Assembly: GCA_029216955.1 (NCBI GenBank)
Contig: JANAVB010023997.1
Span: 1,328,524-1,392,523, forward strand
Length of the DNA stretch: 64,000 nt
Direction: 5' to 3'
From: Iris pallida
Lineage: Eukaryota > Streptophyta > Magnoliopsida > Asparagales > Iridaceae
Positions 33,189 to 45,550 of the stretch are shown here, in pieces (position 1 is the first letter of the stretch; every line of letters starts with the position of its first letter). Below the pieces are notes generated by a model, which saw nothing but the letters and a program-made list of their open reading frames with translations, was not told the DNA's origin and made no database searches. A program made the position numbers and the translations under genes.

Positions 33189-34247
33189 TGTTGGCCCATT
33201 GGTTAATGATCACACCTGATTTTGATAATCAACGTTAACTTTGGTCGACACGTAAAATATACAGACTGCTACAAATTTTGCAGGTTTCAAAGAAGAAGAA
33301 CAACTACTACATCTACATCCTACTACTTCAAAGTACAGACATCGCATCGTCATCAAGAATCAATCGCACTGGAATCAAGATCAAGACTTTTGTATTTTCA
33401 TCTGTATATTTAACCTTATTGAGTCTAGAAAATATTTGTGAGGTCGATCAGGATTGGTACTGGCTTAGGTTTCTATTAGTCCACTATCTAAATAAGCCTA
33501 CCTATCTAAATTCCAAAAATTCACAAATTCCAAAAAGCCCAAAGTCCATGAAAGTTTGGCCCATTCATTACAGTTCTGACCCAACAGAACTCGGCCCGAG
33601 TTCAGTCAGGTCAAATTCAAAATGCAGATTCCACCAAATATGCCTACAACTTTCGAATACGAGATTCATGCATCTAAACTTAGCTCGAACTCTGCCCGAA
33701 TTCGGTCAACAAAAATATTATAAATAGAGGAGAATTCACCATTTTAAATCACTCATTAATTCTCTTATCTATCTATTCTTAAGTGTTTTCTACGATCAAT
33801 ACTTTCAAATCAAGCCTATACTGCTCTTAGCCAAAACCAGTACAGTTTTATTCGATCTAGAGTTTTGGTACTGAAGAGTGGTATCGGAGGTGTTATTCAG
33901 AAAACGTTCCAGTTTTCGAAATCAAGTTATAGAGTCGGTTGTGCGCTAGTCACCAAGCACGGTATTGCAAGAGACTGCAAGCTCTCATTTAGCTTGTGCT
34001 ATAGTGGATTAACATCGAACAAGAGTACTCGAGACTGGAGTAGTTCTCTCAGAGGGAGACCAGTATACATCGTTGTGTTACTGAGTTTGATTCTCTAATC
34101 TCTTACTTTATTATATTTTATTTTCTGTCATTTACCTGCCATAATATATATATATATATAGCTATCAAAAAATTTAATTGGTGATTATTTCTGCTGTACA
34201 CACATACACTCTATTCACCCCTTCTAAAGGTGCTCAACAGTCCTACA
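33189..34247 (+). repeat. Copia 1 3' LTR (1059 bp)
   Basis: Uninterrupted copy starting TGTTGGCCCATTGG and ending TCCTACA. TATAAATA lies at 33719-33726 after several CCGAGTTC/GAACTCGG sites. It served as the reference for placing the CACTA and LTR C insertions in the 5' LTR. Visible differences from the 5' LTR are mostly single-base, plus a short insertion near 33520 (ATTCACAAATTCC..). Confidence 0.9.
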
Positions 34248-34252
34248 ATAGC

Positions 34253-36833
34253 CGGTATCAGCCATGGTCATTGGAGTCATCGAAGGCAGCACGGTAGAAG
34301 GTCCTAGTGGAAGATGAGCGGGAGCAGCTATGGCCATTATAGAACTAAAGGTTGTCGGGGGCAGAAGTAGTCATGGCCGTCACAAAAATGGAGGTCATCA
34401 CTGGAACAGCCACACTGGCCCCTGATACTGCACGATCCAGCTTCGGTGCTACTGTTTCAAAGGTAGCCCCATGGGTGGTTCCCCAAGGGACGTACCCTGG
34501 GTCAGGGCCCTCCAGAGTTGAGGACTTCCCTGCCCCGGGATTCGCCTCTGATCCCCCATCTGGCAACGACTGATCCCCTACCTTGGCAGCAACCTTCTCT
34601 ACAGCTGCCGGGTCAACCGGCATTTCCTTGGCCGACTCATTGATTTGAGCTTCGATAGCTTTCTCAGCCGCCTCATCAGTATAGGAAGGAGGCTCAGTTG
34701 GGGCCTCTTGGACTACATCATCAGTATCCCCGGCTGCGTTATCCATCTCTCCTTTTCTAGTGACAAATTCCTTGGCTTTGACTTCGGCTGCCTCAAGATT
34801 GACCTTGGACGTCGTGAGGGGCTCATCTGCTGTTACCCCCACTGGCGCTTCTTCTTGAGGGGAACCTGCAAACCAACGAATTTATAAGAAAACAAGCAAA
34901 TGAATAAGATATAAAGAGTTATGAAGAACGTACCCAGTGGGTTGGTGGGTATTCACGCCTTCATTAACTCCGAAAAGTCTCTGTGCTCATAGTCAAAAGC
35001 GACAACCAAATTAATTAGAGACTCCTCAATCTACGTAGCCTCTGCCATCCCTGTCACTAGAACCTCTTTTGGATTAACAGCCTTCTTAGTCTCCGTAGTC
35101 GCGGGCACGTCAACCTTAGAGGGCCCCTCAGCCTGGGTAGTTCTTTCAACCCTCATCGATTGAGGGCCTTCGGATGGTACAATGGTCTCAACCCTGACTG
35201 TCAGACGTGCTGGTACCTGGGAGGGTACCCTGGCAGCAACTACCTCAGGGAGATCCCCGAGGAATTCAAACAAGCAATCAATCAAGTCCTTCTTTGACCA
35301 TTTCGATTTCTTCTTCACAAGCTGCACAAACAAAGAAAGACCAGCAGAATAAGGAGGAATCCAGAAATTAATAAATAAAAAGTATGTGGGATACCTGTAA
35401 AGAGGACTCCGTGGGATGTTCTTTCTTTCGCTCTGCGGATAATGAAGATGACTTCTCCGATATGGTCAGCTTATGGGCAACCCGCTTAGCCCTCTTAGAT
35501 AGTGGAGATCTCACCTTTGTGGAGGCCTGACATTTTAGAGGTAGAACTATGGGGCCTCTTCTTCTTTCGAGGAGGCGCTGGACCCCTCTGATGCCTTGCC
35601 ACCCGATGGTAGCTAATCTCGGATCTGCTTAAGGACGGCCGGAGAAGCCTCCAACTTGGTCCCAATAATAAAACTCCATTCCCGATTGTAGCCCGGGAAA
35701 AAATTGTTTGCCGAGCAATAAAAATTCATGATGGAGTATAGGATGTGTGTTTCAGGACAGATCACAGGTACCGTAAAGCTTACCCCAGTGCACCCGGCGT
35801 TGTAGTAATGCCACGTGCGCGCACCATCCAACAAACTCCCTTTATAACCCAAGCAGGTGCTCGGGTTATTCATCACTATTTGGCTATAGTTGAATTGACG
35901 CACGAACCGACTCGGTAGATAAGGTTCCATAAACACATTGTTCTGGTTCCTATATACCAAATGTGACGGTCGAATGGATTGTAGCCAATGAAAGGCTCCA
36001 CACGTCAAGATATTCATCTGGTCGCCCTCCAGTATGTCTCACGTAAAGAATCCCGAGTAAAGGGCAGGATCCTAAAGAAGTCATAGTCGGTCAAGTGCCC
36101 CAGTACCCATCTACAAATAGGGACGCCGTGGTGAATCCACTTCTTACGGCGATAGAAGCGCATGGAGGTTCCGTCCATGTGACCTTCTTCCGGACCGGGG
36201 TCCATTAAGCCCGGGTGGTGTAGCACCAACCAAGCCACCAGGTAATGGTAGGGACGATCGTCCTTCCCGCCTTGCTTAATTATCCTCTTCAAGAATTCTC
36301 GCAAGCCTCGTAGGATATTGCAAACCATGGCGGGCAGGAGGGCAAGACAGTGTCTAAACACCAACTTCATGGCTGGCATGATAATGTTCCTACTCATTCG
36401 CCCTACGGATCTAGAACCACTGGGTGTCATGCAAGTGCGTACTATATCATCAGAAAGGCAGCCAACATCGCCTTTGGAGTCATGACACACAGATTTTGAC
36501 AAAAATAATTACGGAATGAAGAGGTTGGTTTTCCCTTAGCGTCCACTGAGGGACTTTTATTTCCCACTTCTGCCATCAACGCATCGACCTTAGTAGGGGT
36601 ATATTCCCTACGAATGGTGATATGAACCTGCCTCGGTCCTGCAGGATATTCTGTGAAGACGTAATTCCTCCAGGCAGAAACGTTAGGATGAGTCTTCTGA
36701 GCATCCTGACGCGTGCATACTTGGTGATGATACATCAACTCTTTGTATATATCCATCATCTCAGGCTGTTGTGCTTCCAGCCCTATGAACTCCTCATTAC
36801 AGGGAGTATATTCCTCGTATGGCTCGTTACCTC
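34253..36833 (-). pseudogene. Tat 1 antisense ORF, N-terminal half, plant-mobile-domain-like
   Basis: Going down from 36833 on the - strand, several frames in turn give coherent text. 36442-36759 starts MMDIYKELMYHH. 36014-36502 holds YHYLVAWLVLHHPGLMDPG and RKKWIHHGVPICRW. 35613-36017 holds FHWLQSIRPSHLVYR and MEPYLPSRFVRQFNYSQ. The last block resembles the conserved part of plant mobile domain (aminotransferase-like, PMD) proteins, in which a PYxPxRVARQFGxDQ motif is typical. 35031-35333 is basic then Val/Pro rich. 34345-34842 is acidic and Ala/Glu rich (EKAIEAQINESAKEMPVD). Frameshifts break it at least four times. The true start may be lost at the 36.84-kb breakpoint. PMD assignment is by eye. 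Confidence 0.55.
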
Positions 36834-36858
36834 AGGGCAGTCTTGAGATTGTAAATGT

Positions 36859-37740
36859 AGAGTGAATTTGAGATGAGTATGATGGGAGAGCTGAACTTCT
36901 TTCTAGGACTCTAGATCAAACAACACTCAAAAGGAACATTCATCAATCAAGCCAAGTACACGAAGGACATACTGAAAAAATACGACTTCGATAATGTAAA
37001 GCCTACCGGAACTCCAATGGCTACTTCTACAAAGCTTGACACTAATGAAAGTGGCAAACCTGTCGACCAGCGTAAGTATCGAGGTATGATTGGTAGTTTA
37101 TTATATTTAACTGCTAGTCGTCCTGATATTATGTTCAGTGTTTCCATATGTGCACGATAACAGGTAAATCCTAAGGAATCACACCTGAGTGCCGCTAAGC
37201 GTATCCTTCGATACCTTAAGGGAACTTCTACAGTCGGCTTATGGTATCCTAAAACTAAATCCTTTGACCTGATAGGTTACTTGGATGCAGATTTTGCAGG
37301 ATGCAAAGTAGACCGTAAAAGTACCAGCGGTACGTATCATTTCCTAGGAAAGGCCTTAATCTTATGGTTTAGCAAGAAATAAAATTCTGTAGCATTATCA
37401 ACTACTGAGGCTGAGTATATCGCCGTAGGACGTTACTGTGCTCAAATTTTATAGATAAAATAAATCCTAGAAGACTAATCTGCACTACACTAAGATTCCC
37501 ATTTATTGTGATAACGCTAGTACTATTAACCTGACTAAGAACCCTGTATGTCACTCACGCACAAAATACATTGAGATTCGTCATCACTTTTTACGTGATC
37601 ACCAACAACACGGGGACATCTGCCTAGAGTTTATTGACACAGATCATCAACTAATAGACATTTTCATAAAACCACTGGCTGAAGACCGATTTAACAATAT
37701 AATGCGAGGGCTCGGCATACTTGAATTTTTAGATTCATAA
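36859..37740 (+). pseudogene. pol: Copia 2 RT tail and RNase H
   Basis: One main frame with few stops: MMGELNFFLGL, KYDFDNVKPTGTPMATSTKL, KYRGMIGSLLYLTASRPDI, GYLDADFAGCKVDRKSTSG, NSVALSTTEAEYIAVGRYC, NLTKNPVCHSRTKYIEIRHH, DTDHQLIDIFIKPLAEDRF and LGILEF before a stop at about 37739. The acidic RNase H residues (DADFAG, EAEY, DTDHQL) are kept. Stops are mostly TAG/TAA at former Gln or Trp codons. It is less decayed than the same part of copia 1. Confidence 0.86.
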
Positions 37741-37811
37741 TATAGTATGTTTATTAAATTTATTTGTATAACTCAAAACTTTGTAATTTATTTAACGAAA
37801 ATTATTTTGTG

Positions 37812-37927
37812 TGCAAGCCGAAGGGTCCTTCTGTCATACAGGTGTAAATAGCCTGAAGCGACACGGTGCACTAGTCTTCGGACTACCGCTAGCTGGGATC
37901 CTGCCCCTACAGCTAACCCAAAGTAAT
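37812..37927 (+). other. Conserved non-coding block between pol and ORF3 (copy 2)
   Basis: Counterpart of 30997-31114. The TAGTC-TTCG-GACTA hairpin (37872-37885) and the TAGCTG..CAGCTA stem (37890-37915) are both unchanged, although the loop of the second stem differs. Confidence 0.6.
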
Positions 37928-38009
37928 AGAAGTTATTAAATGAAGAAGTACAACAGTTATAAATTTAAATTTTTAAATAAATACAGCATTTATGGCATTA
38001 AAAATACAA

Positions 38010-38108
38010 GCAGTCGAATTCGGACCGAACTCTGACCGAGTTCAGACCGAGTTCGGTTGGTGCTGTTCAGATTCCAGAACCGAACAGCCGGCCCTAGCTC
38101 TATTTAAA
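38010..38108 (+). promoter_or_regulatory. Promoter-like block before ORF3 (copy 2)
   Basis: Half-sites GAATTCGG, CCGAACTC, CCGAGTTC and CCGAGTTCGG lie within 45 bases, followed by TATTTAAA at 38101 and a C/T-rich leader. Layout equals that of the LTR promoter of the same family (40330-40498). Confidence 0.5.
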
Positions 38109-38277
38109 CCCCTTCTTCCTTCCACTTTTTCTCATCCTACAACCGAGAAAAACCCTCAAACACTCCTAAGAATTCTTCCTCCTCCTTCCATTCGAGCTTA
38201 TCAGGAGCCTAGTGGGCCATTCATCTCCATCTTCTTCCTCCTCTCGAAGGTATTCCATTATCCTCTCCTTCTCGTCT

Positions 38278-39498
38278 ATGGCACCCAAGCACCAAAAGAG
38301 AAAGGTTGATTCCTCACATGCAGGATCATCCTCCTCTGACTATGTTCCCACTAATGTCTTTAGTCTAGCTAAACCTATAGGATCCGATAATTTTGATTCC
38401 GGTCTCTTTCCTGACAAGGAATATTTGGACCTTTGGTTTGACACTTTTTCTGGTCGTAGAATTTATGCTGGAGCACGCGTAAACTTTACTATCTTTTCTG
38501 AATATGCTTCCACTTTCGACCGTCTCGGCTTTCGTGACTTTTTCGAAGTAGCTGAGAATATTTATGATAATGATGTCCGTATGTTTTACTGCAACATGCA
38601 AGTAAAACATAACGGAAACTTCTATTCTTGCGTTGCTGGGGAAGAACTAGAATTCAGCGCCACCGACATCAATGAATTCTTTCATGTTCCTGATGTAGGT
38701 GAAGCTTTAGTGGATATTCATCACATCCAATTCTCTAAAGGTGTCACTTTTGATTCCTTCAAAGAACTTTTGTGCCATCCCAAACATGTTCCTAGAAGAG
38801 TTTACTCAAAGCATCTCAACCAAAACTTCTATGAACTCCATAGGTTTGTATTCTCTGTTCTTCTTTCGAAGAAGGGATCTTCTGATGAGATTACCTTCCT
38901 GGAATTGTCAGCCATGTACTATATTCACTTTGGCATTCCATTCTCTGTTCCCAAGACTATGATGGCTTGGATGCTAAACTGCTGAAATGCAGGACGCAAC
39001 CTCGTCTATCCCATGCATTCGGCTTCTATCTTTAGAAGGTTTGAAATCAAGCTTCAAACATGTTCTTATTCCTCCACTTTCATTGAGCTTAGTAGGTCTA
39101 GGTTATACCCTACTCCTCCTCTGCCTCCTGGTACTAAGCCTGTTCCAGATGCTGACCCCGAGGCTCCTCCTGCTGCTGCTGCTCCAACCCCTGCTCCGGG
39201 CTTTGACCCTGGCTTCTATTAGCGCTTTGATGATTTTATTACCCTTTCTGCACAACGACATCAGGGCTATCTTAACTCAGAGTTCTACCATATCACCCAG
39301 GCTCAGGTGTTGCGGAACCGCATTGCTGATCTTCACTGGAGTCTCTCTCATGATCTATCACATCCAGTTACCATACTTCATCACCCCAGCTTCACTGGAC
39401 CCAGGTTCGACGATGAGGCAACATTCCCTCACTTCGATCATACTGCTGAATATTTTCCACCGGATGCTCCTGGAGGTGACGACACTCCAATGCGATGA
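38278..39498 (+). pseudogene. Copia 2 ORF3 (putative plant transposon protein-like)
   Basis: From ATG 38278 (MAPKHQKRKVDSSHAGSSSS) the frame is open to 38985. It continues in the same frame after a TGA there (NAGRNLVYP..) and a TAG at 39220, to the end at 39498, in all 407 codons. An upstream ATG at 38212 in the same frame would add 22 Ser-rich residues; copia 1 has no equivalent, so 38278 is preferred. Landmarks are NVFSLAKP, VRMFYCNM, ELEFSATDINEFFHVPD, KHLNQNFYELHRFVFSVLL, EITFLELSAMYYIHFGIPF, a Pro/Ala-rich linker, and a C-terminal part. Early Lys/Arg cluster looks like a nuclear signal. The best preserved copy of this ORF. Confidence 0.78.
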
Positions 39499-39927
39499 GG
39501 ACTTAAGCTAGTAGATTTTGGATAGGGGTGATGGATGATGAACTCTGATGTTGTTTTTTTTGTATGTCTAAACTTTACAGTTAGATATTTATTAGTACTT
39601 TGTGATGATGATGATGGTTGTATCTTTCTATTATGCATGACATTTTTAATATATCACTACTAGTTGTTTTTTTATGCACTTGTTATTTGTGGAAATATTA
39701 TTATCTCTCTAGTATTACTTTGTCTGTTTGATGAACAATGTTGGCTTCATACATTACGGGGGAGCCAAAACTATTTTTTTTCCATTGACAAAGGGGGAGA
39801 AAGAGCGCAATACCAAAATCAACAACCAAATCAACAAGCAAAGAAAGAATACCAAAACCATTTTTTAGGTAATTTTATTTGTTCTATTTAGATATATTTT
39901 GGTATAGACTCAAGTTTGTCAATTATC

Positions 39928-39941
39928 AAAATCGGGGAGAT
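39928..39941 (+). promoter_or_regulatory. Copia 2 polypurine tract
   Basis: AAAATCGGGGAGAT just before TGTTGGCCC, as in copia 1. Confidence 0.8.
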
Positions 39942-40542
39942 TGTTGGCCCATTCCATGGTCACATCCGATTTTAATAATCGACATAAACTTAAGTCAAGA
40001 CACAAAATATATGAACTGTTGCTAATCATTTCAGGTCTTGTGAAATTAATATCAATAAGCGTACTACTGTATCATCAATCACGAAAATCATCAGTCTGAA
40101 GCTTACTTTCATTGGAATCTAGTCTGAGTCATTTTACAATTTATTATGTATTTTATCTTTATTGAGTCTAGGATATAAATTGTAAGATTGAGTAGGTAAT
40201 ACTAGCTTAGGTTAATCATAGTCCACTTTTCCATACAGCCTACCTATCCATATTCCATCAACCAAAAAGTTCTATTCCATTCTGCAACAATATTTTACAA
40301 ATGTTTAACATTTTTACCTAGACATAACTCAAACCGAGTTCGGCCTGAGTTCGGTCCGAACTCTGCCCGTGTTCGGTCAGTTTAAATTTAAATATTTGTT
40401 GTCTCCAAATCTGCATCCAACGTTCATATACGAAATCTTTGCATCAGAACTCTGCCAGAATACTGCCCGATTTCGGTCCCAGAAAATACCTATAAATAGA
40501 AGAGAATTTTATTCCAAATCACTCAATCATTCTTCATCTTCT
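39942..40542 (+). repeat. Copia 2 3' LTR, truncated
   Basis: Starts TGTTGGCCCATTCC and follows the copia 1 LTR through the CCGAGTTC cluster (40330-40385) and TATAAATA (40491-40498) to AATCACTCAATCATTC. It is then replaced by LTR D. The rest of the LTR is not found to the right in this window. Confidence 0.82.
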
Positions 40543-42950
<2,408 letters not shown>

Positions 42951-43579
42951 GATTCTGGGGGGTGACGATAGAGGCTCGGGAAAGCAACGGCTGCTCTGCC
43001 TTACTCCTTGGACGATCGGACGTAGCCTTGGCTCCGAAAAAATGCTCTCGGGAATGTGGAGAAGCTCCTCTGTGCTCTTCGTTGCCCGCTCTCTGGGCGT
43101 CTCTGGGGCTCTGTGTGCGCCTATCTTCTCTGTGTCCTCTCTCTCTTTCTGCAAGAGAATGGCACCTTGCTATTTCTCTGGGATCTGGGCTCTCGACTCT
43201 TGCAAGGGAATGGCACCTTAATATCTATAGGGGTGGGGTCATCATTAGGGTTTGCAATGATTATTCCCTCTCAATAGTCGGCGGCCTGTTGATTGATCAA
43301 TCTGGACCATTAATCTTGAATGTGATGGATCTGGGCCATTAATATAGATTGTGTCGAATCCTATGAATCATTAATGCTGATTGCACCAAATTTGCATCAT
43401 GATAATTTGCTGACGTCTGCAAATCTAAATGAATAAATCTGATTCATTCTCCCGCCATGTGTCCCCATATTATTGGGTTTTAACTCAATCTGGAATTAGT
43501 TTGATTGCAGTAAATTTGAGTTATTGGGATATGATCGGCTTTTCACACGTGTCCTGCCATGTGTCTCAACTGTTGTGCT
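42951..43579. other. Unassigned stretch left of the CCGCATG field
   Basis: A GC-richer part (42950-43260) with CT-rich text on the + strand and the doubled GCAAG[A/G]GAATGGCACCTT (near 43150 and 43200) is followed by AT-rich sequence with repeated GGACCATTAAT / GGGCCATTAAT. It may hold the left LTR of Tat 2. I see no gene and no boundary that I can defend. Confidence 0.4.
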
Positions 43580-45550
43580 CATGAGCCGCATGAGAATCAT
43601 CGCACTCGAGCTGCATGAGAGTCATCGTGCCCGAATCGCATGAGAGTCTCCCTACTCGAGCCGTATGAGATTCCTCATACTCGAGCCGCATGAGGGGTTG
43701 TCATTACCGAACCGCATATGAGTCTTCATACTTGAACCGCATGAGAGTCTTCGTACTCGAGCCACATGAGGAGTCGTCATGGCCGAGCCGCATGAGAGTC
43801 TTCATACTCGAGCCACATGAGAGTTGTCATGACTGAGCCGCATGAAGAGTCGTCATGACCGAGCCGCATGAGAGTCTCCATACAGGAGCCGCATGGGAGT
43901 CTTCATACTTTAACCGCATGGGGAGTTGTCATGCCTGGGCCGCATGAAACCTCGTGGCCGCATAGAGAGTTCTTGGGGTTGGTGGACAGTACCAACTGTG
44001 GAGATTTTCTTTGTTTTCCTAGGAAGATCGTGCCTTTATTTTAGAGTCATTATTACAGCCTTTTGTCAGAGCTGTCGGTTTCAACTTTATGTCAGGGCTG
44101 CCATGTTGTTGTTAGAGCATTTAATGAGGCCTCTGTTTAATGGCTTGCTATGGCGACGAGTTGTATAAGGCCACGTGGCTTAAGCCGCATAGCTATGTTG
44201 GAGGCTATTTCAGCCGCATGGACCTCTCGAGCCGCATGGAGTTCTGAACCGCATGAGACTCTCTCTGGGTTGAGCCGCATGGATGTTCTTGTTCTTTTCC
44301 ATGCTTCTACAAGACCCCCTTCAAAGTTTTCAATTTGTAAAATTGAAATACTTTGAATAAGAAGCATGACCAGGTAGAAAGTCTTCTAACCGCATAAGTT
44401 GTTCTGTCCGCATGGACTTGCTGGCCGCATAGGCTACCTAGCCGCATGGATTACTCTAGCCGTATGAACTGATCTGGCTGCATACCATCCTCTCTGCCCC
44501 GTAGGCGTTATTAATTGCTCCTGATTCGTTTTTGATTTGGAGCCGTCTTTGGGGGGAGTCCCAAGAGTCGGCTCACTAAATATTTGGATCTTCTTTTCTT
44601 GAATAAATCTCCTTTATGAGAGGGGGCAAAATCCTAGGAGTCGGTTCAGCACACGACCCGAAGCGTTTCCATCGGTCCACGTGCCCCCCTTTGTCCGTCT
44701 ATAAATAGGAGCAATTAAGAGAAGGAAATTCTTTACTCTCTCCTTCAATTCAAGTCTTTCCTGCCCTAACTATCATCTTCTTCTTCTTCTTTGATCACCG
44801 ATGGCTCCCAAGAAGACTGTTGCGACGAAGGGTAAGGCGGCGAAGCGTAAGAAAGTTGCTTCTACTTCGACTGCGGCGACGAATGATAATGTGGCAGCTC
44901 CTACGCAGGCCGACGTGCCCGACGTTCACCCCGATGTCCACCCCACCATTGCTGGTAAGGACATTGCGTGAGCTTGAAACCCTAACTGTCATGGCTACGT
45001 CGCATGTTCTATGCGTGAGCCTTCATCTTCATGTGTGCGCATATACGTCTCATGTTCGAGCCGCATGGAGTATGTTCCATGTCCGAGCCGTATGAGAATT
45101 GTTATTGTGGCCGTATAAGCACTTCGCCAACGGGGTCGCATACGCTCAGCATAAGCTCACTTGATCTGGACCTCATGAACTTACTTGATTTGAACCGCAT
45201 AAGCATATTCGAACCAAGCCGCATAAGCTCACTTTTTGTTAAGCTCACTTGAACTGGATCTCATAAGTTTATTTGAGTTTGGACCGCATGAACTCATTCG
45301 AACTGGTCCGCATGAACTTATCTGCATTTGAACCGCATAAGCTCATTTGATCTGAGCCGCATGAACTCATTCGAACTGGACCGTATAGGCTCGCATGAAC
45401 TCGTTTGTCGCATGAGCCTCTTAAACTTATCTGAACTCTGTCACATGAGGCTGCGTTAAACAGAGCCGCATAAGTTTATTTAGTTACTGCCGCATCAAGC
45501 TTCGGTAAACCAAATCGTATGAGCCCCCATTAAGGCTGGACCGTATGAGT
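43580..45550 (+). repeat. CCGCATGAG repeat field around the antisense gene promoter
   Basis: Several dozen degenerate copies of a 25-29 base unit, best seen as GAGCCGCATGAGAGTCTTCA then TACTC, fill 43580-43970. More scattered copies follow at 44180-44500. A variant with CCGCATAAGCTCA or CCGCATGAACTCATTC fills the intron at 45000-45550. The promoter and exon 1 (44678-44954) are the only clear gap. Tandem repeats near the 3' end are common in Tat elements. Confidence 0.85.
44678..44707 (+). promoter_or_regulatory. G-box and TATA promoter of the Tat 2 antisense gene
   Basis: CACGTG (44678-44683) is followed 16 bases later by TATAAATA (44700-44707). A CT-rich leader and the ATG at 44801 come 94 bases after that. 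A G-box is the classical binding site of plant bZIP and bHLH factors. The order G-box, TATA, short leader, ATG is that of an ordinary plant promoter and faces away from the LTR. Confidence 0.7.

Larger units (their letters stand above)
13110..34247 (+). mobile_element. Copia 1, SIRE-like Ty1/copia element with ORF3
   Basis: The element has LTRs starting TGTTGGCCC (5' copy TGTCGGCCC) and ending CCTACA, a tRNA-Met primer site, gag-pol in copia order (GAG, PR, INT, RT, RNase H), a third ORF after pol, and a polypurine tract. A downstream ORF and this LTR start are typical of the SIRE/Maximus lineage. Flanking 5-mers are GTAGT and ATAGC, sharing TAG with two transitions, an eroded target duplication. 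It lies inside the antisense ORF of Tat 1. Its own 5' LTR was split later by CACTA and LTR C. Many stops; non-functional. Confidence 0.87.
3962..36842 (+). mobile_element. Tat-lineage Ty3/gypsy element 1, decayed and split by Copia 1
   Basis: The order gag, protease, G-patch, RT, RNase H, second RNase H, integrase on the + strand, followed by an antisense ORF, is that of Tat-lineage elements. Their hallmark is the second, archaeal-type RNase H between RT and integrase. The left end abuts Gypsy A and the right end abuts a copia fragment, so neither LTR of this element is recognised. Copia 1 and its nested insertions (13110-34247) interrupt the antisense ORF; without them the element would be about 11.7 kb. 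Every gene carries many stops and frameshifts, so it is a dead copy. Element 2 at 43.6-64 kb is a better preserved relative on the other strand. Confidence 0.85.
36859..40542 (+). mobile_element. Copia 2, 3' fragment of a second SIRE-like element
   Basis: It starts abruptly inside RT (GAATTTGAGATGAGTATGATGG, compare 30055 in copia 1) next to the Tat 1 antisense ORF. It runs through RNase H, the conserved block, ORF3, a polypurine tract and part of an LTR. The 5' half of the element is missing. At the right its LTR is cut by LTR D. Confidence 0.88.

Noticed and set aside
44801..44972. Histone-like or H1-like host gene starting MAPKKTVATKGK
   Set aside because: The Lys/Ala-rich start alone resembles histones, but the remainder does not, and the gene lies inside Tat 2 next to its pol.
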